A DNA stretch of 64,000 nt from Channallabes apus (taxonomy: Eukaryota > Chordata > Actinopteri > Siluriformes > Clariidae), in contig CM060109.1 of NCBI GenBank assembly GCA_030522415.1, forward strand, positions 37,922,392 through 37,986,391. The letters are read 5' to 3'. A model generated the notes under the pieces. It saw nothing but the letters and a program-made list of their open reading frames with translations. It was not told the DNA's origin and searched no databases. This document shows positions 1 through 11,227 of the stretch, piece after piece. Position 1 is the stretch's first letter. Each line of letters starts with the position of its first letter. The position numbers and the translations under genes are program-made.

Positions 1-1510
1 CACAAAGTTACACTTTTTGAACTAAATAATTAAAAAAGAACTTTTTCACAATATAATTCTTAGCTGCACTGTAGAGCATTTGTATATACAGTGTAAAGGG
101 CATAAGATCAACCAACATAAATCATACAAATTTCATATGTTGGTAGGGAAACTTTTCCTTTATGCAAAAGAGCTCTAATTCAATTTAATTCAAGTTAAAT
201 TCAACATTAACTCCATCACATGCATTTGCACCACCACTGAACCCAACTTTCAAATCCACTTTGAAAATCCCCTTTGTTGAAGTTGATAGTCTACCACTGA
301 GTGATTTATATTTAATGCTGTTTCCCGTTCTTTAAACTTCTTCATTCATCAGTGCAGAGTGCTCTTGTCAATGGTGTCATTTAAGCATTCTATAGTGCGG
401 GCCATCTACTGCATATTAATACATTGCAGTAGAAAATTTTATTTCGAGAATCTGTTTAGTCATAGTCTGTTTGGCCACTGCTTGCCACGTATGTGTCTGC
501 AAATGCTGAAATTGCAGTCTAAAACTGGAACCTAATCACAGCCACATCACTGTTCTCCAGTCAAGCTCATGGTCACTTGATGACTAATGACACTTTTCTG
601 AATACCACTCTACACTGTAAATAACCCAGACTGCTGACTGCAGAACACCTTGCAATGCCTTGCTCCAGCATTGTGTCTGTGATGCATCCACATTGTTATT
701 ACACGCTTGTCTAGATTAGAGTTTTGCTCATAACATACTTCCCGTTTCCTGTTACATTCTTGTCTAATTTATGACCGTTTGCCCACCACTTGTTTGTTTA
801 CATTTCTGAACATTGTGTATCTCTTTGGAATGTCTGTCAAATAGGTTGTAATAAATAACAGAAAAAAACATTTGGATCTGTTTGTCTGCTTCATGACACC
901 ACTGGAAAGAATGTAAATATAAATACAACATTGCTTTGAAGGCCCATTAGTGAACATTCTTATTGAGTAAAAAATGTGCTTGAATTCTCTTGGTGCTGCT
1001 GCTAAGTGTCATGCTGATCCTGTTAAAGAACAAAATCCACTATAATGACTGCTTATTTAACACGTGGCCTCCTATTTAGAGTGCTAATAGTGATGGCAGT
1101 GGGATTTCATCCCTACCTCTCTCAAGAGTCTTTACAGCTCTCTCACATTCTCACCTGCACATGCTCAAACAGATTAAGTTCAATAATTATACTGCACTCT
1201 AAGCCATTGTGCTTGTGCCTGACAGAACGCTAAAAGATGAGCCAAGCTTCAGCCGTAACAGTGCAACTGAATCGAATATTTCCATGCCTGAGACTGAATG
1301 TTACTGGAAAAAAGAGAATAATTACAGGGAAACCCCATTATTAATATTTTTATATCCCCCTATTAACACCCTTACAAATGTCCTCCTGAGATACTAGAGC
1401 AGAAATTCAAATATCTCACAAGGATAAAAATATATACATTATCCAACAAATAAGCACCAGTATAGCTTATGCACGTCAAAAATATTTAATTCTAAAAAAT
1501 ATAAAAATTT
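1..1510. other. No gene seen; ifih1 intron or further downstream sequence
   Basis: AT-rich sequence with only short, unconvincing open frames. The helicase exons of ifih1 should lie further left. I searched by eye on the minus strand for a GSGKT-type motif and did not see one. Confidence 0.5.
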
Positions 1511-1828
1511 TAGCCTTGCACCACCAGGGTCTATGTTCAATTCCCAATCCAGGTTTGATTCCTGCCTCTATGTGCATGGATTTTGCATGTTCTCTCCATG
1601 CTTGGTGGCTTTCCTCCCACAGTCCAAAGACAAGCAGATTAGGCTGATTGGCATTCCCCAAATTGCCTGTAGTGTGTGAATAGCGTTGTATGTCTGTGAT
1701 GGATTGGCACCATGTCCAGGGTGTACCCCTCCTCATGCCCTCATTCTCCTGGTATAGGCTCCAGGCCCCCTCGACCCTAAATACAGGATAAAGCAGTATA
1801 GACGATGAGTGAGCGAGAGTGAGCGTTT
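1511..1828 (+). repeat. tRNA-derived SINE, 5'-truncated and diverged copy
   Basis: It starts at the GCCTTGCACC motif and follows the same order as the complete SINE at 18461-18835: TTTGCATGTTCTC, TTTCCTCCCACAGTCCAAAGA, GATGGATTGGCACC and GTCCAGGGTGTACCC. It ends near GATAAAGCAGTATAGACGATG. The tRNA-like promoter head is missing. Confidence 0.85.
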
Positions 1829-2194
1829 AGGGTAGAGTTTTCCTTTAATTTTCAGATCTGCTTTTTATTATTATTATTATTGTTATTTTATTTACCTTGT
1901 TTCAATAGGGATTTCTGGAGTAGTCCTGTGTAATCAATTTAGAACTGAATGTGAATTATGGCATGTTGACTGTGCTAATAAAACTTTAATACACACTGAT
2001 TGTCATTCAGCTAAGCCTTCCAGGTTTCCTCAGAACTGCATGTGTGCATATTTCTGTTTCCATAGTAACTGATTTAAGTTTTTTGGAACCGCTAGAAAAT
2101 TGGAAGATGAAGAACTGAAAGCAATACAAAATAATACTAGTGCTATGACTACTGAATGACTACTAAATCTGGATCACAGAACTCACTTGGATTG

Positions 2195-2308
2195 TGAAAG
2201 CTTTCATCTTTAAAAATGGGGAAATACTTAACAGGAAGCTCATGTCATGAAATCCTCTGGAAAATACGAAAGAAGAAAACATGACTCATGTCCTCAGATA
2301 CTCAGAAT

Positions 2309-2316
<8 letters not shown>
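2195..2316 (+). repeat. Dispersed repeat, inverted partner of 20925-21030
   Basis: From TGTGAAAGCTTTCATC to CAGAATAAGGGA, this stretch is nearly identical to the reverse complement of 20925-21030. The only clear difference is about 10 extra bases (near TCCTCTGGAA) here. It is followed by a TA repeat (about 2316-2356). I do not recognise the family. Confidence 0.8.
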
Positions 2317-2358
<42 letters not shown>

Positions 2359-2477
2359 ACCACACAATAACAGCACTGGAGGCATTGCATATTATTAAAA
2401 CCATATGCTACTCTAGTTTGCTTAAAATTACAACTATAATTCTTTCTATCCAAAAGACAGATTCCTTTTTTGTTGGT

Positions 2478-2655
2478 TTACATTATCTTTGCCACTGTTG
2501 AGCCCTTGAGCAAGACCCTTAACCCTATCTGCTCCAGGGGTGCTGTAAGCTGGCTGACCCTGCGCTCTGACCCCAGTTTCCTAATTGCATGCGAAGAAGA
2601 CATTTCATTGTGCTGTAAAGTACATGTGACATATAATTGAATATACTTCTTCTTC
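2478..2655 (+). repeat. Interspersed repeat with CTT-rich tail
   Basis: The sequence from TGAGCCCTTGAGCAAGACCC through GGCTGACCCTGCGCTCTGAC to a (CTT)n tail has the layout of a common fish SINE/LINE 3' end. It overlaps the intron just downstream of ifih1 exon 4. No duplication was identified. Confidence 0.65.
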
Positions 2656-2672
2656 TTCTTAAATGACAATAC

Positions 2673-2744
2673 CTGATTGATCCAATGTCTCCATTGCATT
2701 TTCTTCTTTCATTTCAACATCACTGGCTTCATACAGGTCCAAAT
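2673..2744 (-). CDS. ifih1: ifih1 (MDA5) coding exon 4
   Basis: This 72-base exon enters and leaves in phase 1. It has an AG acceptor (CCACAG) just upstream and a GTATTG donor. It encodes an acidic stretch, DLDLYEASDVEMKEEN..., which fits the low-complexity linker between the second CARD and the helicase core of MDA5. Linkers are poorly conserved, so the assignment rests on phase, splice sites and position in the gene. No helicase motif I exon was found between here and the left edge, so the DExD/H helicase, the RNA-binding C-terminal domain and the stop lie outside the window. Confidence 0.72.
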
Positions 2745-3339
2745 CTGTGGCAGAAAAAAAATGTCCAGGGATATTATTTAAGTCCTTAGTAAACTCTTAG
2801 TTCTAGTTTATAGTTTGTGTTGAATTTGTGTTATATTTCTTAATTATTTACAAAGTTACACTACATTTACTGTAAGATTTATCACAAAGCATTATAAATT
2901 ATGTTGATAACACAACTCTTACTTTACATAATAGATAGTGTCTTTACACTGCTTTTACACTGCTCTAGCATATCCTTCCACGACTAGCGGAACGAAGTAA
3001 ACGCTACTGGCAGAGTTGGTGACCAACAGTTAGCAACCAACATTTAGTGAAATTAACAGGGGTGAAAGTAGATTTAAATTATAAATATAATAAATATATA
3101 ACTATAATAAATAAATAAATGGAATAAATAAATAAATGGATTAAGTGGAAATATAAACCAGTATCATAAAAAAAATTGTTATACTGTAAGTATGACCTCC
3201 AGTTTCTCTGTTACTGGATTTTATTTGATTTAAGATATGTTTTACATAATGTTTCATATGCTATGTGATATAATAACAGTCTTGCTTCTGAATGAAATAG
3301 GGTGTAATGAATGTGTGTCCAAAGTTGGCAAATCTTCAC

Positions 3340-3600
3340 CTTCAGTGCTTAGCTCAGCGCCTGAGTCTGTATAAGACAGGAAGCTACTGCAGTCCATGCT
3401 GCTGTTAAGAGACGCAGCCTCAAGGCAAGAAGGGGATGAGAGTGAAACCTGAGAGTAGCCAGAGCCCTGACTCGGAGGCGGAGTGACAGATCTGGCAGAA
3501 AGTTTATCCACAGTTGTTTGCCTTTCCCCTGTGTCTGACTGTGTAGCCAATTCACTCTCATCCTTTAGAGACTGTGGTTTGTCAACATTAGCTGATGATT
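3340..3600 (-). CDS. ifih1: ifih1 (MDA5) coding exon 3, CARD-helicase linker
   Basis: This 261-base exon is phase 1 at both ends, with acceptor CTACTTTCAG and donor GGTGAAG. It encodes a serine-, threonine- and glutamate-rich segment of 87 codons (for example SYTDSGAELSTEG). That matches in character the flexible, phosphorylatable linker between the CARDs and helicase of MDA5, which in mammals also contains repeated Ser/Asp clusters. There is no recognisable fold. The exon joins in frame to exon 2 (4925-5093) and exon 4 (2673-2744). The donor was chosen because it preserves phase; read-through would extend into an unspliced tail. Confidence 0.8.
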
Positions 3601-3689
3601 CTGAAAGTAGAAGTAAAAGAAGTAGCCTTTATTTGTCAAGTACTCAATACAGAATAGTAAAATACTTGGTTAGAACTTGTTAGGAAGAT

Positions 3690-3865
3690 GGGGTCGGAGT
3701 GCATGAATACAGTAAAGTCGCTGTGGAAGATAAAGGTCTAAGGGCCTTCCTCAGTGGCCCAAAGAGGCAGCTTGGTGGTGCTGTGCTGGGGCTTGAACCC
3801 CTGACCTTCTGATTAGTTGCACAGTGCCTTAATCTTTCAGCTACCACTGCCAATCTAACTGGTAA
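3690..3865 (-). repeat. tRNA-derived SINE-like repeat in ifih1 intron
   Basis: On the minus strand the order is GGCAGTGGTAGCTGAAAG, then CAGAAGGTCAGGGGTTCAAG CCCC. This carries an A-box-like head and the B-box-like GGTTCAAGCCCC about 50 bases later, followed by a body ending near 3690. It has no tRNA fold, so it is a SINE and not a tRNA gene. Confidence 0.65.
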
Positions 3866-4084
3866 AAAAAAAATGCTATGGATCAACATATTATTTGGTT
3901 GGTCTATATACTTTTTCTATTCGTTGGTATATTATTCAGGGGTGAGGTATGAAGCTTAGTATAGTCAGCATTATCTAATTTTATAAATGCTGGCTATAAA
4001 TTGGGTGATATATTTTGTCTTGATTTTATGAGACTGTTAAACAACCTGGAATACATTTTATATTTTAGATTGTCCAAAGTAGCT

Positions 4085-4715
4085 ACATTTAACTTTGATC
4101 ACAGTTTGGCACACCCATGGAATTCTCTCATCAGAGGAAGTTCTCTCAACATGAGGAAGTTACGCTGGAATGTTTTTCAGTTCAGAGATGTGCCTAATGA
4201 GAAAAGACAGTTCATCATTACTTTAATAAAATGAAGGTCAGTCAATCTGACCAAGAAAGGAAGACCAAGAGTTACCTCTGCTGCAGAGGATAGGTTTATT
4301 AGAATGACCAGCCTCAGAAACATAAAGCACCTCAGATTAGAGCCTAAGTATTTGCTTCTCAGAGTTCAAATGGCAGATATATTTCAACATCCACTGTTCA
4401 GAGAAGGCTGTGTAGGTCAGGTCTTCACGCTCAAATTGCGGCAAAGGAATAACAATGAATATTCTTTGGAAGAATGACAAGCAGAAGAGACTTAATTGTG
4501 CCAAGAAACACATGGAATGGAGATTAGATCCGTGGAAAACCATCCGTTGGTCTGATGAGTCCAAATTTCAGATTTTTTATTTCTAACCAACATTCCAACC
4601 ATTCAACGTTGAAAAAACATTTCTTGTGAGGCTGACTGAGAGATTAGCAAGAGTATGCAAAACTGACTTCAAAGCAAAAGGGGGCTACTTTGAAGAATTA
4701 AAAATATGGGTTACT
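4085..4715 (+). pseudogene. Tc1-like transposase remnant
   Basis: Fragments of a Tc1 transposase can be read in broken frames: KKGRPRVTSAAEDRFI near 4250, then CAKKHMEWRLDPWKTIRWSD followed by ESKFQIF near 4495-4580, and the C-terminal KGGYFEELKI near 4680. The first catalytic Asp (WSDES) is still visible. The region carrying the second Asp and the Glu is deleted. Frameshifts and stops make it inactive. It lies in the ifih1 intron between exons 3 and 2. Confidence 0.82.
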
Positions 4716-4924
4716 TAACATGTTTTTACATACTGTAATTCCAGATTTGTTCTGTCATAATTTACATTTCTGCAGTATAATATACAATTTTAAAATACAA
4801 ATAAATAAGAAAAAATAAATAAATAAATAAAGTGACTTGATAGTGTAGGTGTTAAAGTAAGTTAACTATTGAATGTAGCAGCAAAACTGTATAAGGCCAT
4901 GTGATTAGTGTGAGTAAGAATTAC

Positions 4925-5093
4925 CAATGGGCTCAACAGGTAGTCCCTGTAATTCCCGCACCAGCATGGTGTGTTCTGTCTTCTCTAAAGCATCCAGGAA
5001 CTGAGAGAACCACCCGAACTCATTCTTTGGCAGCCGAGACAACAGCAAACGGGCCCCAGCCGTATTCCCATGCTGCGTAGTTGTGGCTATGAT
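4925..5093 (-). CDS. ifih1: ifih1 (MDA5) coding exon 2, end of CARD2
   Basis: This 169-base exon has acceptor TTGAATAG and donor GGTAATT. It is in phase 0 at the 5' end and phase 1 at the 3' end. The product reads IIATTTQHGNTAGARLLLSRLP then KNEFGWFSQFLDALEKTEHT. That aligns with the second CARD of MDA5, where the family has a conserved W-F-x-x-F-L-x-x-L helix. In MDA5 the tandem CARDs form filaments with the CARD of MAVS on mitochondria after double-stranded RNA binding. The residues seen complete CARD2 begun in exon 1. Confidence 0.9.
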
Positions 5094-5104
5094 CTATTCA
5101 AAAG

Positions 5105-5106
5105 TT

Positions 5107-5143
<37 letters not shown>

Positions 5144-5185
5144 TGAGTGAGTCAGCGAGTGAGTGAGTGAGAGAGAGAGAGAGAA
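5105..5185. repeat. GT/GA microsatellite
   Basis: A (GT)n run grades into (GAGT)n and (GA)n only 15-90 bases upstream of the ifih1 exon 2 acceptor (on the transcript it reads as TC/AC repeats). Confidence 0.9.
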
Positions 5186-5627
5186 GAGAGAACAAATTTA
5201 TACCTACATTGAAAAATCTCTGTGACAAATGTCTTATAAATGAATCTCCTTCGCCCTCTGCTGGAATAAAACTGTATTGCACTGCGACCTAGACATAAAT
5301 ATGTATTTGTATAAATATAAATATTTAATGTTTCATTTATCTCTACTGAAAAAATTACTTGGGTTCTTAAAACATGCTTATACCAGCATTTAAATATTTG
5401 ATTGAAAATGCACTATAATATCTAAAACACACAAACAAACAAAGTTGAAAAAAAAAAGGCTTCAATTTAAATTTAGCTCCACTGTTAATGGCAAGATTTA
5501 AATTCAATCACTAATATATTATTTAAAGGAATATAATAGATTGTGTGTAGTACTTGTATATTTGTAAGTTAATTAATTAATTATTAAATTGTAATGTAAT
5601 ATTTAATTGTAACATATTAAAACCTAT

Positions 5628-5800
5628 CCATCCATCCATTATCTATACTGCTTATATTGTTTGAGATTGGAGTTGCTGGAGCCTACAGTGAATGGTGAAT
5701 AAGGATCAGTACATCCTGAATGGGTGCTGAGCTGTGGGAGGAATCCCACCAAACATGCGGACATAGACTGGAGTTACACAGACTGGAGGACTGAAGAACA
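5628..5800 (-). repeat. Degenerate SINE/LINE tail
   Basis: CCATCCATCCATTATCTATA and later GGAGGAATCCCACC, CATGCGGACATAGACTGGAG resemble the reverse complement of the SINE family present at 18461. The match is weak. Confidence 0.45.
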
Positions 5801-6074
5801 ATATTTTCCCAGTATGAAGAAAACACAGTAAAGGAACAGTTTATGGAAGCTGCAACTTTTTTATAACAGTTTATTTCCTAGAAGAAAAGCCTAAAAATAT
5901 TTTTAAATGCCGCTTTAAACCATAAAACATCCTTTGTTTTGATACTGCAAATATTTAAACACAAAGGAACAAAAGTCCAACATGACAGCCACTTTTCGAC
6001 AGTATTTGATGCACTAATGCTAATGCAAACTAAACTAAGGTGTTGGGTGTGTCTGGTTGGTAGATCATTTTGGG

Positions 6075-6255
6075 ATGCATCATTAAACTTAGTAGTTAAG
6101 ACCTTGGACTACTGATTGGAAGGTCCCAGGTTCAAACCCCACCGCCATGTTGCCACTTTTGAGCCCTTAAGTAAGGCCCTTATCCCTCAACTGCTCAGGT
6201 GTATAAACACTCTGGATAAGGGTATCTGCCAAGTGCCGTAAATGTCTGTGTAATC
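6075..6255 (+). repeat. tRNA-derived SINE
   Basis: TAGTTAAGACCTTGGACTAC and GGTCCCAGGTTCAAACCCC give an A-box/B-box pair (GGTTCAAACCCC). The body continues with TTGAGCCCTTAAGTAAGGCC, and the end GGGTATCTGCCAAGTGCCGT AAATG is typical of fish SINE tails. Confidence 0.72.
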
Positions 6256-6445
6256 ATGAAATTACTAAGAATTATTATTATTGATGAGTCCATGTCAAGT
6301 CAAACAGGAAAAAAATAACACCTCAGACTTTTGATTTCTGTATTACCTCTTTTACAGAAAGTACAGTAAACTAAGCAGTCCAAGTTTTGATTTACTAAGG
6401 ATTCAGGATGGAATATCGTATGGGCTTAAAAAATGCATTTTTGCA

Positions 6446-6475
6446 CCATATATATATATATATATATATACATAA

Positions 6476-6545
<70 letters not shown>

Positions 6546-6560
6546 AATATATTCTGTGTA

Positions 6561-6592
<32 letters not shown>
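6446..6592. repeat. TA and CA microsatellites
   Basis: A long (TA)n (about 6448-6541) is followed by (CA)n (about 6565-6591). The open frames over it are artefacts of the repeat. Confidence 0.95.
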
Positions 6593-6594
<2 letters not shown>

Positions 6595-7119
6595 TATAAC
6601 ATAATACATATAATTATTAATCCAGTCAAGACCCATCTGGGTGCAAGGAAACCAAATGCAGGAAGATTTGTTTAACTGTTTGTATAACACAAATCATAAT
6701 GTATTAATGTTTTAGTAATTGGAAATTTCGATAAACAGCCTAAACACTGCATGAGGAGCCAAATCTTTATCTGAAACCATAATTTATGGTTTGAATCAAT
6801 TCGCGATATAAGCCCTGCTTAAATATGTTCTGTAGAATTTATATATTAAAAAAAATATTGAAATCCTTAGGGACTTTAGTACCCAAGTTATACAGGAAAA
6901 TATTTAGAAACTAGCATAAGCACCAGTTGTTGACAGGTAAAAAACTGCAGAAATAGCTAAAAGGTTAAAGATATAAATCAGCTGATCAGCTTTAATGTAA
7001 TAGGTGATATTATTTCAGGTTGAAACCCACATACAAGTCTGCCTGTCTATACACCAGAACTCTCTCTGTGTTAAAATTCATTTATATTTATTTATTCACC
7101 ATTTTCTCAATTTTGATTT

Positions 7120-7510
7120 CATTTAAAGTGCAGTTTAAACTTCAAGCAGATATCCAAATACTGCAAAAGTTTCATTAAATTCTATCCAGTCAGTTTTGTG
7201 TGATACTGTGACATAATCTGGCACATAACTGCTCATAACTTCACTTCTACCCAACATTTTGATTTTAGTACATAACACTGGGATCTTAGTTCAGGTCTTT
7301 TACTGTACATGGCCTCACCCTGGATTGATGCGGATATGTTTGCTCTAACGATCCGGTTTTTCGGAACACATGAGACAAACTGGTTTTAAACAACCTGCAA
7401 CTACAAACTTCAGGCAAATACAAACTACTGCCAAAGTTTCATTAAATTCTGTCCAGCTAGTTTTGCATGAAGCCATGACAAAATCTGCCTGCACAGACAA
7501 AGATAGAAGT
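7120..7510 (+). repeat. Diverged direct repeat in ifih1 intron 1
   Basis: Two stretches (about 7130-7215 and 7405-7490) share AAAGTTTCATTAAATTCT, TCCAG, AGTTTTG and a following ACA-AATCTG segment at roughly three-quarters identity. The motif resembles the tail of a known fish interspersed repeat that ends in ACAGACAGAC, so this may be two fragments of one family and not a local duplication. Confidence 0.55.
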
Positions 7511-7909
7511 ATTTCTGTGACAGGGTTCGTGTCCTCTAATGTATGTAACAAATATAATTGAAAGAGCGAGTTCTGACCAATGTACAGACAAAACCTTATT
7601 TATATAGATAACAGAAACACAGGTCTGTAGTAAGGGTTCTCCTGCAGTGTCAAAATATTCTATATCATTCTTAAGGAACAACATTTTTATCATATTTGTA
7701 GGGGAAAAAACGGATGTAATTTCTAGAGATTTTAACTAGACTACTGTACAGAACTTGATTGCTAAAGTTCCTGGGCTATGGGCTTTCCATTTTTATTGTT
7801 TGTTTCAGAGAAATATTGTTTTAGAATGTTTTTTATATTTTAAGGAAGGCCTTGTGCTTGCGAATCAATTGGCTCGACTCATTTAAACGGTTCGTCCAGC
7901 CATACTCAC

Positions 7910-8335
7910 ACTCTCCCGGTCCTCGGCGGTGAGAATACCTCGCTCGTAACAGCCGTGACACACATCAGGGGTCTTCATTTTGGTCAGACTGAGCTGTAGC
8001 AGGTCTATCAGCCTGGTGTACGCGTCATTCTCAGCCTCCAACGACGGACTGGGAGGATTATTTTCTATATATTTGGCTGCTTGTTTACATTCGACCGTTT
8101 CCAGTGCAATCACGAGTTCTCTGAACCAGCCCTCTGGATAGGTGTTATTTATAATTTCCCCGAGGAGAAGATCTGCACCGGCTATTTCGCCTTCATTCTG
8201 TATCCTGGCTTTTATCAGCTCCTTCTGCTCGTTGCTGAGGAAATGCAGCACATCCAGGACAGGGGCGACCCGGATCAGCTGCTTCAGTCGGTTTCTAAAG
8301 TATTCGATGATTTTCTTCTCCTGATTCTGGTTCAT
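7910..8335 (-). CDS. ifih1: ifih1 (MDA5) coding exon 1: start codon, CARD1 and first part of CARD2
   Basis: The exon holds 142 codons from ATG at 8335 to a consensus GTGAGT donor. The product begins MNQNQEKKIIEYFRNRLKQL and contains VLDVLHFLSNEQKELIKARI, GWFRELVIALE and PSPSLEAENDAYTRLIDLLQ. These match the CARD1-CARD2 layout of MDA5 rather than RIG-I: the P-V-L-D-x-L-x-F-L motif, and exon 1 ending after an E-D-R motif. MDA5 is a cytosolic helicase that detects long viral double-stranded RNA and signals through MAVS to induce interferon. The ATG is the first in frame and starts the CARD with no extra extension. An ISRE-like site lies upstream. The neighbour kcnh7 has the same orientation and its 3' end faces this promoter. 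Confidence 0.93.
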
Positions 8336-8457
8336 GGTGCAAGATAAAGCCGTGAGTCGGGAGAATGTGTGTTATAGAAAGTGACAGAAAGTAACACACA
8401 AATGAACGCCCAGGGAAAGCACAGTAAACACGTATTCTCTGTAAATGTGGCGTCCGC

Positions 8458-8472
8458 TTTCGGTTTCGTTTC
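8458..8472 (-). promoter_or_regulatory. Interferon-stimulated response element-like site upstream of ifih1
   Basis: On the transcript strand the sequence is GAAACGAAACCGAAA. It contains GAAANNGAAA (GAAACCGAAA) plus a third, overlapping GAAAC repeat, which is the core bound by IRF and ISGF3 factors. It lies about 123-137 bases upstream of the ifih1 start codon. A weaker partner, GGAAACGAA, lies at 8494-8502. IFIH1 is a known interferon-induced gene in mammals and fish. Function here is inferred from sequence and position. Confidence 0.72.
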
Positions 8473-8755
8473 TTCTACCAAACTGTGGTCGGGTTCGTTT
8501 CCACCAGCGCTCGGACTCGGTGTGATTTTATGAACCGAGTGTTGTCAACTGTGCAACAACAACAACAACAAAAATCTCCTCAGCTAGACTTGTCTTGCCA
8601 ACTAATGTGTTCTGACCCGATGTAAAGGGTTAAAAAAAGATTGTGTAACCAACTGGTTACTACTTATTGTAAAAAAAAAAATAATAATAAGTGACCGGTA
8701 GAGGGAGACATAGTCCAGTCTTATGACATTATTAGTTTACTCCAGCCACAAAGTA

Positions 8756-9461
8756 CACTGCCTGACCAAAAAAAAAAAGGGGGATGGCTTCATCAGAAGT
8801 TTCAAATTATATTCTCCCAAGCAAAGGAAACAGAGGTGCTTCTTGACAGACAGAGGTGTCAAGTAACGAAGTACAAATACTTCGTTACCTTACTTAAGTA
8901 GACATTTTGGGTATCTATACTTTACTGGAGTAATTATTTTTCAGCTGACTTTTTACTTCTACTCCTTACATTTTTAAGCAATTATCTGTACTTTCTACTC
9001 CTTACATTTTAAAAATAGCCTCGTTACTCTATTTTTATGATCAGAACGCGCAACCCCCCGCGGTCGCATGATAAGAACGCGATGATGAGGGGCTTTTTTT
9101 TGCCCCTCACAGTACTTTTACTTTTATACTTTAAGTAGTTTTGAAACCAGTACTTTTAAACTTTTACTTAAGTAAAAAGCTTGGGTTGATACTTCAACTT
9201 CTAAAGAAGTATTTTTGAACCCTAGTATCTATACTTCTACTCAAGTAATGAATGTGAATACTTTTGACACCACTGTTGACAGACATTAAGGGCCAGTAAC
9301 TACCAGTTTTTCATATTGCTGTTGGGTAACTTTGTACAACTCTTTTTGCAAAAAAGGAAACAGCTCAGCTTTGATTGATGATTTGTCCTCATCCTTTTTC
9401 TCCTTTGATGACATTACAGACGTTTTTTGGGGTAAATTGCAGTGGTCTCTTCAGTTGTCTG

Positions 9462-9541
<80 letters not shown>

Positions 9542-9823
9542 AATTACTGAAACTTGGTAGACCTTACACATTATTTAAGACAAATGATAGTGCTGAGCCT
9601 TTCATCTATTTGGAAAAATGTCAGAAAAACATGAATGCTTAAACACTGGGTGAAAAGTTGCCTCAAACAGATCGAAATAGAAATGACATAGATGCATTCG
9701 AATATATAAAATAAATAAATAAATATATATTCAAGTTCTGGGAGTTCTAGTGCTGGGAGCATGAGGGATCATTTTCACAAATTAATCATAAAGTAGCTGA
9801 GCTTTTTATTTGGTCAGGCAGAG
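8756..9823. mobile_element. Non-autonomous Tc1/mariner-type element, host of a hAT MITE
   Basis: The left end CACTGCCTGACCAAA and the right end TTTGGTCAGGCAGAG are inverted repeats with one mismatch, and each is flanked by TA. There is no transposase. A hAT-type MITE (8851-9275) and GA/GATA microsatellites (9463-9540) lie inside. Confidence 0.75.
8851..9275. mobile_element. hAT-type MITE with 8-bp target duplication
   Basis: The termini CAGAGGTGTCAAG and CTTTTGACACCACTG are flanked on both sides by TTGACAGA (8843-8850 and 9276-9283). The internal ACGAAGTACAAATACTTCGT and ACTTTTACTTTTATACTTTA motifs are those of a MITE that is very common in fish. Confidence 0.92.
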
Positions 9824-9897
9824 TATTTTTCAGTTATTTAGTTTAATCATGGTTGCAAATCATAATTTAATTGATAAAACTGATCATATAACAGATA

Positions 9898-10100
9898 GGC
9901 AGCAGGGCAGCTTAGTGGTTACCACTGTTGACCTTGCACCTCCAGGGTCTGGGTCCGATTCCCACCTTAGTGTCTGTGCGCATAGAGTTCTGCCCATAGT
10001 TGGTGGTTTGCACCAATTTCCTGCCACAGACCAAAGACATGCAGATAACTGATGGTTCCTAATTGCCCGTAGTGTGTGAAAGCGTGTGTGAATGTTGACC
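9898..10100 (+). repeat. tRNA-derived SINE, diverged partial copy
   Basis: It has the same order as the SINE at 18461: CTTAGTGGTTACCACTGTTG, CCTTGCACCTCCAGGGTC, GACCAAAGACATGCAG and AATTGCCCGTAGTGTGTGAA. The 3' half is missing. Confidence 0.82.
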
Positions 10101-11225
10101 AGAGGTCCTACCACGGTTGTAAAAAAGGGAATAAATACAATGGTAATCGCCTAGGGGGACTACAGAGTTTCCTAGTTGAGTGTAGGGATGTATGTATGGA
10201 TACAACAGTTCTGTACGAGTAATCTAATTGGACGAGGGTCTTTCCAGAATTGGTGATAATGGATTGCAACACTTCTGGACCATTTACCTATAAGTATCAC
10301 TCCGAGTCACAGGTGTTCTACAATCATTAATTACAGTAAGTAACTGTTGGTCATCAGCCTGGGTAAAAGTAGGTTGGTACTGTACTGTGGGGAAGAGAAA
10401 AGAGAGGAAAGAGAAGCAGCAAATTCCTCCATTCAAAAGTCACCAGAAGCACTTTCAGCATAAAAATGCACCTGATAATATTATGTCCTAATAAACTACA
10501 GTTCACTTTGTCTCCTTAATAATGACTGCTAAGTCATTGTGAATGGCCTATGTATTGCTTCATTTATGCCTGAGCTGAACTACAAAGCTAAGTAGATTTT
10601 AACACAAGTCCGAACCTGAATCGCTCACTAGCCCCTTATGAGGGCGCTACTTGGTGTGTGGTACAAGTGATTGTACTCCCTAGCGCACTAGCTTTCCATG
10701 TAAAGCTATTTGGGATTTAACCTCAGAACCTACAAGTTAATGGATTTCCAAGTATCAGCTCCAAAAGTAAGGAATAAGTGGATATAAAGAGAAACGTACA
10801 AGATTTGAAAGACTGTCCACCACCTCCAAGGTTTATTTTCCTCATCTCTTGACTACATACTACCAGCAAGAATTTAAAACAATTTTCACCACAGTTACAG
10901 TAATTACACTAAGTGTTGGTCACAAGCTCCATCAGTCGTGGAAGGATATGTGTTGGTGGAGCAAAATAACTGGTTAAATAAACAATTCATAATCTGTTAA
11001 TAATAAATTGTGTTTGTGGAGCTGATGTATAAAAACAAGGTTGTGATGTTATGCTGGATATTGGCATGGCTGTGATGCTTACGGCCACATCACAGCCATG
11101 TTTACTGTATATTCAGCACAACAATCCTTATATTATATTGTGATATTGCATGATTGATAGTTACATACTGTATGGAATCTGTTGATATACTGTACATACA
11201 GTATGGCCTAAATAGACAGTTCATA
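10101..11225. other. Intergenic sequence without a recognised gene
   Basis: This lies between kcnh7 (3' end) and ifih1 (5' end). It contains a hairpin at 11066-11101 (ATGGCTGTGATG paired with CATCACAGCCAT). No coding signal was found. Confidence 0.5.
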
Positions 11226-11227
11226 AG

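Noticed and set aside
6395..6690. Open frames rich in IY and CV
   Set aside because: They are translations of TA and CA microsatellites; the same applies at 16863-17206, 54160-54395 and 55812-56115.
7910..8335. RIG-I (ddx58) or another CARD protein in place of ifih1
   Set aside because: The CARD motifs, exon break after E-D-R and adjacency to kcnh7 fit MDA5 best.
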